Origin: Candidatus Kerfeldbacteria bacterium
Lineage (GTDB): Bacteria > Patescibacteriota > Patescibacteriia > SBBC01 > JACPUP01
Length of the DNA stretch: 29,431 nt
Direction: 5' to 3'
Assembly (NCBI GenBank): GCA_016192205.1
Contig: JACPUP010000069.1
Span: forward strand, 1 to 29,431
The notes beneath the pieces were generated by a model. That model was not told the DNA's origin. It did no database searches and saw only the letters and a list, made by a program, of their open reading frames with translations. Position numbers and translations under genes: made by a program. Of the stretch, positions 14,856 to 22,800 are shown in pieces; within the stretch, counting starts at the first letter, position 1; the number at the start of each line of letters is the position of its first letter.

Positions 14856-15539
14856 CTACTCCTCGAGCCGGATCTTGGCGGTGTCGTTCATTTTCTCGTT
14901 GGCGTACGTCTCGGGATTGTACGTGTTGTAGTACAGTTCAATGAGACTTTGGGTATCGAGCACAGCCGCCTTGAGGCCAGCCGATGCCAAACCGTCAACG
15001 ACCGCGTCCACTCGCTTCATGAGGCCCAGCCGGAACTCCTCAAACTGCTTCTGCTTGAGGTGGATGACCGACGAGGCGGAAAACGTTTCCGAGAACCGCA
15101 GGAAGAACCCTTTGGGCCGATCGGTTTTCGGCGAGAACGGCACGACGACGTAGAACCGCTTCGTCATGATGTCGGCGATTTCCACGAGCTCAGCGACGAA
15201 CTGCCGGTACTCGGTCGTTTGCGTCCGCAGCAGGTCGTTCGTCTGCGTCTTCTCGATCTGCTTGAGACGGTCGAGGTAGGCATCGATCGAGAGCTGGCGC
15301 GACTGCACGACGATCTGCACGGGAAAGTCGAGCGCGTTCAAGAACTGCGTGTAGCTGGCAATGACGGCATTCTGCTCTTCCTCACTCTTCAACGCGAAGT
15401 TGACGGACGACACGAGGAGGACGGCGCGGAGCGTTCCATCTTTGAGCACAACCGTATCGTCCCGAATCTCGAGGATGTCGAGGTACTGCTGGGTTGAGGG
15501 GAGTTTCGGACGCTTGATCGTTCGGAACGGTTTAGCCAT
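14856..15539 (-). CDS. TraC/VirB4 N-terminal domain protein
   Basis: A 227-residue protein. It begins MAKPFRTIKRPKLPSTQQYL and continues with EIRDDTVVLKDGTLRAVLLV, the opening of VirB4/TraC-type ATPases. KRFYVVVPFSP and a final segment on helical pairing (VDGLASAGLKAAVLDTQSLI) follow. It has no Walker motif and so cannot hydrolyse ATP alone. It presumably joins the separate VirB4 motor, two bases downstream, to form a split VirB4. Splitting of this kind is common in Patescibacteria T4SS loci as far as I know. No Shine-Dalgarno is visible, and a dispersed repeat occupies the leader. Confidence 0.88.
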   Translation of the reverse strand: MAKPFRTIKRPKLPSTQQYLDILEIRDDTVVLKDGTLRAVLLVSSVNFALKSEEEQNAVIASYTQFLNALDFPVQIVVQSRQLSIDAYLDRLKQIEKTQTNDLLRTQTTEYRQFVAELVEIADIMTKRFYVVVPFSPKTDRPKGFFLRFSETFSASSVIHLKQKQFEEFRLGLMKRVDAVVDGLASAGLKAAVLDTQSLIELYYNTYNPETYANEKMNDTAKIRLEE

Positions 15540-15551
15540 GGCGTTTAGAAG

Positions 15552-15642
15552 AGTCGAGTATGGAAGCTCGAATATGGAATGTGGGGGCAGCGTTCGGCGT
15601 CTCGCGTGCGCCCGATATTCCAGATTCTAGATTCGATATTCC
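15552..15642 (-). repeat. Dispersed repeat between prgI-like and VirB4-N genes
   Basis: Read on the minus strand, GAATCTGGAAT (15627-15617) and ATTCGAGCTTCC (15573-15562) repeat the ends of the element at 7660-7724. Partly complementary GATATTCC and GGAATAT stretches give a weak outer stem. It fills the only long gap (15540-15652) inside an otherwise tightly packed operon. Confidence 0.55.
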
Positions 15643-15652
15643 TTTCATCGTT

Positions 15653-16159
15653 TTAGGTTCGTCCAGAAGGCGTATACAGCGACTCCCGGCGATTAATCGT
15701 ATCCAAGTCGAACGCGACGTTCTCATCGTCATGGTACGCGCCGCCGGTGTCGACGACAAGCGAAATCTGGGTCAGTTTGGTCGGCGTGAGCGCTTTCTTC
15801 GTGTACGTCGGCGCGGCGGGCGCGGCCGGCTCGACTTTCCGGATGTAATCGATCCGATTCACGTCCTTGTTCCACACACGCAGTCCAGGGTACTTCGTAC
15901 TGATGAGCACATTCAGGAGAAACTTGTGGAACTGCTGTCCATTCACTTTGGCGAAAGCAAAGGTAAACGTGAGCGCGACGATGACCAGGGCGCTCAGGAT
16001 GAAGAAGATGAAGTTGCCGGTGGCGCGGTACAGCAGCTGGTAGTCGAGGACGACGACGGCCCCGCCCACGAGGAACAAGACGAACTGGCGCACCGAGATG
16101 GGCCCGATGATTTTGTCTTCGACGTCGATGAATTGCGGAACGATGAACTGGAGGGCCAT
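15653..16159 (-). CDS. PrgI family T4SS membrane protein (VirB3-like)
   Basis: A 168-residue protein. It begins MALQFIVPQFIDVEDKIIGP, the start typical of the PrgI family, followed by two membrane helices (about residues 24-44 and 48-70). A short basic cytoplasmic part follows (KVNGQQFHKFLLNVL, YPGLRVWNKD). PrgI proteins are the monoderm counterpart of VirB3 and sit next to VirB4 in conjugation-type loci, as here. The C-terminal 60 residues (an Ala/Pro-rich linker and a polar tail) extend beyond the core. It follows the 562-aa gene by 23 bases. Confidence 0.93.
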   Translation of the reverse strand: MALQFIVPQFIDVEDKIIGPISVRQFVLFLVGGAVVVLDYQLLYRATGNFIFFILSALVIVALTFTFAFAKVNGQQFHKFLLNVLISTKYPGLRVWNKDVNRIDYIRKVEPAAPAAPTYTKKALTPTKLTQISLVVDTGGAYHDDENVAFDLDTINRRESLYTPSGRT

Positions 16160-16182
16160 GGGTCAGGGCGTAGGGCGTGACA

Positions 16183-17871
16183 TCAGAAACGGAGAGAGCG
16201 ATTCAAATCGGCGATGGCGTGGAACTCGTCAACGGTCAGCGTCGGCTCCCCGCGTTGGGAGCGGTTTTGGACCACGGTCCGAATGGGCTGCCGCGCGTTC
16301 ATGCTCTCGCTGCCCACGCTCAAGTAGAGGTGGTAGAGGGGCGAGGCGCGCCACCCCAGCATCCCCTGCACGCGCAGCGCATACGCCTCCCGACCCAACG
16401 CGCCAAACCGCTCCTTGAGCTTCATGACTGCTGTGTCCGTGTTGGCGCCGCCGCTGCGAAATTCGTCCAGCGTCAAGGCGCGCAGCTCATCCACCGGCCC
16501 CATGGTTTTTGGCCGACGCTCGCGCGGGCCGCGGATGTCGGCAATCCGCGACCCCGCACCGACGGTTGGACGGGCCTGGGTCAGGCGGACGGTCGATTGG
16601 GCGATGCGCTTGGTGGCACTCACCGGCGTGGTGGATGCCGCATTCGGTCGTTGGCGGGGTGAGGGAATGGGTGCGGGCCGTGGCGGCGTGACGACGGTCG
16701 GCTGCGGGCTCACAGCTGGCGGAGGGGCCGGGCGGGGTGATGACGGCACCGCCGCCTGCGCTTGCGCACGCCGGAGCGCCTCGAGACTCGACACGCCCTG
16801 GACGTCGTGGAGTTGCGGCGCCGCCTGTTCAGCCGCAGCCAACAACGGCTTCGCCTGCTCCGGCTTAAGGCCCAAACCCCCAACCTTGGGGCTCCGCGTG
16901 AGCACGTCCAACGTGTCGCGGCTCGACCGGATGCCTTTGAGGTGCGCGCGCATGGCGGTCTGGAACCGGCGCGTCAGCACCTCATCGGAAAACTGCAGAC
17001 CGTGCTGCTGCGTCAGGCGGATGATGATGACGTCCGCCAGCTGGTCGGTGGAAGACGGAGTGAGAGCCATGCTTGAGAGGCGCTGGCTGTGGCTGGCAAT
17101 CTCATGTTTATCCTCGGCAGCGAAGTGCGGCGTTTCCGCCCGGGTGCGGGGAGTGACGGGATAGACGGGCAACGGCGCAGAGGCTGGTTGGGGCAGGGGC
17201 TCGACCCGACCGTGCTCAATCACGCCAATGCGTCCGGACACCTGTTTGATGGGAATGTCCTCCTCCAGTCCTTCGAGCTCCACGGACGACGCTTGAAAGA
17301 GGCGGATGAGCTCGACCAAGCCGGCCACGCGCTGACGGTCCGCATCGGTGAACGTCGCGACGTTCGGCACGCTCGCCAGGAAGCGTTCGGGGGACTGCTC
17401 CGGAGCCGCCGTGTACGCCTGCACCCAGTTGCCGACCGTCGGCACCACGGTCCGATTCCCGAACGTCAGCGCACCGGACGTGAGGGTCGTATTGCTCTGC
17501 CGGAGCCGCTGGAGGATGGCCTGCTTGAGCGTGTCTCGGCGTTGGCGCGGGATGCTCTCGAGCGCGATGGTCAGGCGGCGGCGGAACAGGTTGGGGTCGA
17601 GATCGAGCAGGGTGACGGCGTGGTCCTCGACGGCTTGGGCGAGGTCGCGCCGTGACAGGAGCGGCAAAGCGACGAGGGCCAGTTTCGCCAAGACGGCCTC
17701 GGCCTGCGGCTGCTGCGCCCCGGCAGGCCCAGCCTGCTTCATCCAATCCCACACGGCTGCAGCTGAAGCTGCGTCGCGCGACTGGTACGCCTCGTCAACC
17801 AACGCCGAAGCAGACCGCCAGCCCTCGGGAGAGCTCGGGTCAAGCGAAGTGATTGTTGTTCCATCGGGCAT
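16183..17871 (-). CDS. Hypothetical 562-aa protein, first gene of the T4SS operon
   Basis: Not recognised. It has no signal peptide or membrane helix and is probably cytoplasmic. The N-terminal 190 residues are helical and repeat-like (WRSASALVDEAYQSRDAA, LALVALPLLSRRDLAQAVED). A second helical part is at about 265-370. A Pro/Ala-rich linker (about 370-430) leads to a conserved-looking C-terminal domain of about 110 residues (PVDELRALTLDEFRSGG, LKERFGALGREAYALRVQGM, SPLYHLYLSVG). A strong extended -10 promoter lies 72 bases upstream. Its place at the head of the operon suggests a cytoplasmic partner or regulator of the VirB4 machine, but this is inference from position alone. Confidence 0.85.
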   Translation of the reverse strand: MPDGTTITSLDPSSPEGWRSASALVDEAYQSRDAASAAAVWDWMKQAGPAGAQQPQAEAVLAKLALVALPLLSRRDLAQAVEDHAVTLLDLDPNLFRRRLTIALESIPRQRRDTLKQAILQRLRQSNTTLTSGALTFGNRTVVPTVGNWVQAYTAAPEQSPERFLASVPNVATFTDADRQRVAGLVELIRLFQASSVELEGLEEDIPIKQVSGRIGVIEHGRVEPLPQPASAPLPVYPVTPRTRAETPHFAAEDKHEIASHSQRLSSMALTPSSTDQLADVIIIRLTQQHGLQFSDEVLTRRFQTAMRAHLKGIRSSRDTLDVLTRSPKVGGLGLKPEQAKPLLAAAEQAAPQLHDVQGVSSLEALRRAQAQAAVPSSPRPAPPPAVSPQPTVVTPPRPAPIPSPRQRPNAASTTPVSATKRIAQSTVRLTQARPTVGAGSRIADIRGPRERRPKTMGPVDELRALTLDEFRSGGANTDTAVMKLKERFGALGREAYALRVQGMLGWRASPLYHLYLSVGSESMNARQPIRTVVQNRSQRGEPTLTVDEFHAIADLNRSLRF

Positions 17872-17942
17872 GAACTCGTTAGTGTTTCGACTGTGCGTCG
17901 CAGTGGAGGAGTACCCGTGCTGCGCTCTTTTCCAGTGATAGA

Positions 17943-17971
17943 ATTATACCAGAAAATTGACATGAGAACAA
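17943..17971 (-). promoter_or_regulatory. Extended -10 promoter of the T4SS operon
   Basis: On the minus strand TTGTTC (17971-17966), a 17-base spacer and a consensus TATAAT (17948-17943), preceded by TGG, which makes it an extended -10. Predicted start is near 17936, giving a 5' leader of about 65 bases for the 562-aa gene. This is the best promoter in the window. Confidence 0.8.
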
Positions 17972-18005
17972 CGGCTGGATTGACACAATTTCGTGTGCAT
18001 ACCCT

Positions 18006-18054
18006 CCTCACAAGCTAAGAAGCTCATAAGCTTTCAGCGTGCTAGCTTGTGAGG
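18006..18054 (-). terminator. 12-bp hairpin overlapping the stop codon of the 99-aa gene
   Basis: CCTCACAAGCTA (18006-18017) and TAGCTTGTGAGG (18043-18054) pair perfectly, and the loop holds a smaller AAGCT/AGCTT pairing. The stop codon of the 18042-18341 gene lies within the arm. There is no T tract on the minus strand, so termination is possible but not assured. Confidence 0.5.
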
Positions 18055-18341
18055 GCTTGTTGGATGCGTTCGGCCTCGGCCTCAACCGCTGAACCATCGT
18101 ACTCTGCCGCATGCGCATGGCTGCCGCGGTACGACGGCCGTTTCTGGTCGAGGTGGAGGTTCAGCGTCAGCGACCGCGATCCAGGCCCGTGGACGTACAG
18201 GTGGAATCGCGGAAACGCGTGGCGTCCAATGCGCCTGGCATAGGCCTCCTCGCCATGAAATCCCGGCGACGAATGATAGCCGAGACGGGAAAAGAACACG
18301 CGGGTTGAGTCATGAGATCGAGTATGAAAAGTGATTTTCAC
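18042..18341 (-). CDS. Small conserved-looking hypothetical protein, 99 aa
   Basis: A 99-residue soluble protein. It begins VKITFHTRSHDSTRVFF, continues with EEAYARRIGRHAFPRFHLYV, and ends with LNLHLDQKRPSYRGSHAH plus a helical tail (VEAEAERIQQAL). Short proteins with this arrangement are, to my recollection, frequent in Parcubacteria and of unknown function. The GTG at 18341 is chosen because the frame upstream of it runs through structured element C. A TATTCT on the plus strand at 18349-18354 (AGAATA on minus) could be a weak -10. It lies between two T4SS gene blocks on the same strand. Confidence 0.75.
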   Translation of the reverse strand: MKITFHTRSHDSTRVFFSRLGYHSSPGFHGEEAYARRIGRHAFPRFHLYVHGPGSRSLTLNLHLDQKRPSYRGSHAHAAEYDGSAVEAEAERIQQALTS

Positions 18342-18354
18342 AGCCGCTATTCTC

Positions 18355-18528
18355 TGACCGCGAAAATGCGATGAGATGCGAAGGGCTGGAGCGAGCACGG
18401 TGCGAGGCGTACTAAAGGTACGTCGAGCGCCGAGCGGAGCGAAGCCCGAGCCCGGAGGGTCACCGATGCGAACAGCTGGGCTTGGCACGGCTTGAGCATC
18501 GGTGACAGATCGCGCATTTTCGCGGTCA
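18355..18528 (-). repeat. Large structured repeat element, copy C
   Basis: Read on the minus strand. Outer arms TGACCGCGAAAATGCG (18528-18513 and the complement at 18370-18355) are a perfect 16-bp inverted repeat with no similarity to the arms of the other copies. The first hairpin has an 11-bp perfect stem (GTCACCGATGC, 18506-18496 with 18469-18459). A segment shared with copies A and B then follows (CGGGCTCGGGCTTCG, a GTAC...GTAC tip, AGCCCTTCGCATCTCATC). Its first three bases are the TGA stop codon of the 442-aa gene, in the same orientation. Confidence 0.88.
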
Positions 18529-19854
18529 CTCTGAGATCATTGGGACGCCTTGCGAATCCAGCCCCACCTTCGCCCACCGGTACTGCCGCTGCCCCGCGTC
18601 GAAGAACGCCATGGTCGCGGCCTGCGAGACACCCTCCTGAAACAGCACGCTGGCAATGCGGACGCCCAGCCGCGCGGACTCGGTTTGGTCTCCGCCGACC
18701 GCCTTGGTGAGCGCGCGCTCGAGGAAACTCTTCAAGTACACGATCCGTCCGGGCTGACGTCGAAAATCATCAATGAGCGACTGGAGCGTCACGTTGGCCT
18801 TCTGCTCTTTGAGCGCGGGCAACATGCTCGGGAACGCCTCGCGCTCCACGTACTGCTGGATCTTCGGTTCCCGCTCAAGGACGTGCGGCAGGTCGCCTGA
18901 CCGCGCCAGGACGAAGAGCGCGCCGGCCAGTTGCGGGACGTTTCCCGTTGCCAATCCGGCGTTCAGCTCTTCCACGATGCGAGGGTAGCGGTACCCGCCC
19001 GCCAGCAACCGCTGCTCTTCGGCATCAATGGCATCCTCCATAGCCGATTCTTCAAACAGCCCCTGGAGCAGGTACGAGCGGAAGTCCTCCTGTACGACCG
19101 GGGTAAAGGTTTCGGGCGGCGCAGCGGCTCCGGCAGTCGGCACGGCACGGGCCGGTCGCTCGGACGTTGGCGCGGACGCGACGAACGAGCGAATGACGCG
19201 AATCGTGCTCGGGTGGATGGGTCCGGCCACGATGAAGGTATAGAGCGTCAGGAGCTGCTCGAGCAATTGCCGTTCGTCCGGCTGGAGGGTTTTCACGTTG
19301 GGATTCGCATTGAGGTACGACGCCACCTCGAGCGCCGAGAATGTTTTGCCGGCGGACACGGTCCGGAGGAAGTCGACCAGCCAGTACTGGACCTGCGGCG
19401 GCTGCGTGCCCGGCAGTTCCGGGATCGACAGCCCGCGGCGACCAATGGTCTCATCGTTCTCGGACAGCGCTCGCAACACCTGCCGGCGGAACGCCCGTTC
19501 GAGGAGATCGTCATTCCGCGTGAGGAAGACCAGTTCCAGCTTCGTCTTGAGGTCGATGTCCGAGGCTAACCCTTCGAGAAGATGGTGACGGAAGAGCTCC
19601 AAGACGCCCTTGTCGTCGAGCGTGTGAAGGTGCACGTACTGGAAGTAGCGCACGACCTGGCTGTAGGCACGGCGGAGCTCCTGGTCTGATTGGAGCGTTT
19701 GGTCCTCGGCCAGGCGCTGGTTCAACTCACGCGCGAGCGTTTTCGAATCATCGATTTCGTGGAACTCATTGACCTGACGCGCCACATCCAGCACCTGCCG
19801 GAACGCTTGTTCCGAGGCGAGGTGTTGGGGAAGGGTGAACTGCCGGTCAGCCAT
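18526..19854 (-). CDS. Hypothetical 442-aa helical protein
   Basis: Not recognised. It is soluble, predominantly alpha-helical and without a signal peptide. Stretches such as LASEQAFRQVLDVARQVNEF, DLKTKLELVFLTRNDDLLE and LAGALFVLARSGDLPHVLE suggest helical-repeat (ARM/TPR-like) packing. An Ala/Pro-rich linker near residues 225-250 divides two halves. It starts six bases after the stop of the 1567-aa VirB6-like gene, without a Shine-Dalgarno, so it is likely translated by coupling. A cytoplasmic scaffold or effector-handling role for the T4SS is possible from position only. Its stop codon is part of structured element C. Confidence 0.85.
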   Translation of the reverse strand: MADRQFTLPQHLASEQAFRQVLDVARQVNEFHEIDDSKTLARELNQRLAEDQTLQSDQELRRAYSQVVRYFQYVHLHTLDDKGVLELFRHHLLEGLASDIDLKTKLELVFLTRNDDLLERAFRRQVLRALSENDETIGRRGLSIPELPGTQPPQVQYWLVDFLRTVSAGKTFSALEVASYLNANPNVKTLQPDERQLLEQLLTLYTFIVAGPIHPSTIRVIRSFVASAPTSERPARAVPTAGAAAPPETFTPVVQEDFRSYLLQGLFEESAMEDAIDAEEQRLLAGGYRYPRIVEELNAGLATGNVPQLAGALFVLARSGDLPHVLEREPKIQQYVEREAFPSMLPALKEQKANVTLQSLIDDFRRQPGRIVYLKSFLERALTKAVGGDQTESARLGVRIASVLFQEGVSQAATMAFFDAGQRQYRWAKVGLDSQGVPMISE

Positions 19855-19859
19855 AGGGG

Positions 19860-22800
19860 TTACAGAGCCGTTGAAGGTGGTGGTGGAGGCGGTTGGACGC
19901 GCCGAGGCGACGGAGCCGGGGGCGGTTCAGTCGGACGGGGTCGGCTTTGCTCGTTTTTATCGCGCAAAGCGGCACGACGATCAGACCGCTCCAGGTGCTG
20001 TCGGAACTGCTCGTAGAACTCCTGGGTGCGCTGGAGCCACTCCTGTCGTTCGATGCCGGACAAGGGTCCTTCGTGGGTCGCGGCTTGGGCCTGGAGTTGC
20101 CCGAGTGCGTCCCGCAGCTGCTGGGCGCTGGCGCGACCTAAGGCTCGGCTCGACTCGTCAACGCGCCGGCCGAGATCAGTCAAGCGATCTTGGATGGCCT
20201 GGAGCGTCGTATTGGAGTCGGAGAGCGCGCCCATGAGGGCTTCGGTCTGCGCCTGCAGGGCCTGGACGACGTTTTTGTCGAGCGCTGGCCGGCCGGTTTC
20301 GGGCGCGTCCGCTCGCTCCTCGGCCTCGGCTCCCGGAGCTTGCCGGCGCCGCTCTTGGGCTTCGCGCCAGAGTTCGGGTGGTTCGGGTTCTTCGCGCCGT
20401 GGCTCTGGTGGACGCTTCGGAGCCGGCTGGCCCGGCGGTGCTGGCGGTTGTTTGAGTGTTGGTCGTTCCGGCCGGGGTGCTCCTGGTTGGAAGAATGCTT
20501 CCAGGGTGGTGCCAGGCTTGTACTCGAGCTGCCGTGCGGGCGGGATGACGTCTGCGGGGGGCTGGCTTACAGCTGGTGGGGAGGGTGGGGCGGCTGGGCG
20601 GGGAACGTAATTCGCGATGGCGTCGCGGAGCTGGGCAGCAGCGTGATCACGTCCAGCGGCTTCCGCTTCGTCGAGTTTGCGCTGAAGGTCGGCGAGTTCG
20701 TCTCCGGGAGCAGCTGGTGGCGGGACCGGGGGGCCAGCGGCCACGGTTGGCGCTGGGGCTGGCGTTGGCCGGGGAGGCTCGGGCCGGCGTGGTCGTGGCC
20801 GCGCCTGCAGTCCTGGGGTTGGGGCAGGCGGAGTCACGGCCTGAAGCTCTCGATCGAGCTGCGCTTGGAGTTCTTGCTCGCGAGCGGTCAGCGCATCATG
20901 CGTACCCTGGAGTTCGGCCACGCGACGCTTCGAGCTTTCCATTTCGTGGCTGACTTCTTCGAGGTCTTGCTCGTATCGCTTCGCGAGTCCTTCGTTGCCG
21001 GCAGCGCGGGCCGAGTCGCGGCGTTGGGTCAACTGCGCCTGCGTTTGGGACAGATTCTCCTGGAGTTCCTGATCGCGACGCTGGGCCTGCGCCAGACTCG
21101 CGTCAGCCGTTTGCCGCTCGGCAGTCAGCCCGACGAGGTCGTCCGCGACGCGGCGCGGGCCCGGACTGACGGGCACCTGCAGCCCTCCGACTTCCTCGGC
21201 TCGACGCGCAACCTCCCGTTGACGCCGGTCCTCCATTTTTCGTTTTGTTTCTTTCGAAAAACCCCTGATGCGCGGAATCTCGGCGTCAGCAACGTCGCGC
21301 GCGCTCGCCCGCGTCTGCGCGACCTGGGCTTGCACGCGCTGGAGCAGGTCGCCGCGGAGCTTCACGGCGTCAGCACTCGTGTCAGCGCGCGAACCCCAGG
21401 CATTCGCCAACCCTTCGGCCAGATATTCCTCAAAGGCTTTGGACTCGGACATTTGCGCGTCGCCCATTTTCTCGCGCATCTGCTGCACGATCTGCTGTTG
21501 CTCGTCTGGCGAGAGGGATTGCCGCAGCGAAGCCAAAAAGCGGCCGTCGGGATCGATCGTATCAAGCGTCTCGTGCATGCCCTCGTGGGCAATGACGTGC
21601 CGTGCACTGTAGCCCCGACGGGCCGTGTTCACCAGTTTTATGCCGCGCAAGGCGTTCGGATCGCGCAGCCGCTCGCGGGCCGCTTGCAAATGCCCGAGTC
21701 GCACCTGGTCAGCCCCAGACTGCTCGAGCTCGCTGATCTGCTGGTCGAGGAGCTGACCGTACTCCTGCGCATACTCCCGTACGGCTTCCGGATTGCTCAA
21801 ATAGAGACCGGCGCGGTCGCGGTATTTGCCGCCAGCGAACGCGTTAGCGTTGAAACCCAAAATGTTCGATTTGCCGCTCGCAAACGACGCGATGCCAGCC
21901 ACCGCCGCTCCACTCGGACCCTCGGCTGTCTGTGCGCCCGTGGCTGGAATGTCCCGCAGCTCGTCGTCGTCATTTTCATCGACCGCTTCCGCCTTCTCTT
22001 TGCCCTTGCCAGCGGCGGCGGCTGCGGGCGCGGCCGCGTGAAACACGAGGTCTTCGGGCAACCACTCGCCGGTTTTCGAATCGCGGGCGCGGAAGATGAT
22101 TTTCTCGACGCCAGGCGGGGTATTCGTTTGGGCAGCAACGCCCGCAAGATTCCCGTACTCCTGCTGCAGCTCTTTGATCCGAGCCCAGTCTTTCTCGTCG
22201 CCGGTGACGATGCCGGTGTCGCCCACCTTCGTCACCTGGTCTTTCCGAAACGCGAGCCAGCCGCGGTTGCGTCCGTTGGTGTGCTGCTTCAATTGATTTG
22301 GGTCTGCAGCATCGGACATGATGTGCAAACTCTCCTCGCCGAAATCACCCAGCCGATCAACGCCCATGACCGTTTCCGGAATCGGATTGCCGTCCTTGTC
22401 CTTCTTGAGGTTACCGGCCGCATCTTTCTTGAACACCAGGTTACCCTCGACATCGCGGACCGGACGAAAACCGAGTTCGCCGAAGGAGTGGACTTGGAAG
22501 GGTTGGGCTTTCCGTTGGTCAAACTTCCGGTACTCGGTATGCGCCGCCTGCATGGCCTCTTTCCGCAAGAGCGGATCGGCAAAGTCGCGGAAGGTGAACC
22601 GGCCCTTCTTCTCATCAAACTTCGAGTGGCCGTAATACTCGAGGTGGCCGATGGACTTGCCGAGTTCGCCGATCTGGTCCATGGTCTGGAGCGATTCGGG
22701 CGACTCGCCGATGTAGTTCTTCATGAACTGGTTGAGCTTGTCGTAACTGTACGCCGTGCCCCAGTGCTGGTACGTCTTCTTGGTTTTCGGGTCGTACACA

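Noticed and set aside
18345..18488. N-terminal extension of the 99-aa protein
   Set aside because: The extra residues are a translation of structured element C. The GTG at 18341 starts the protein-like part.
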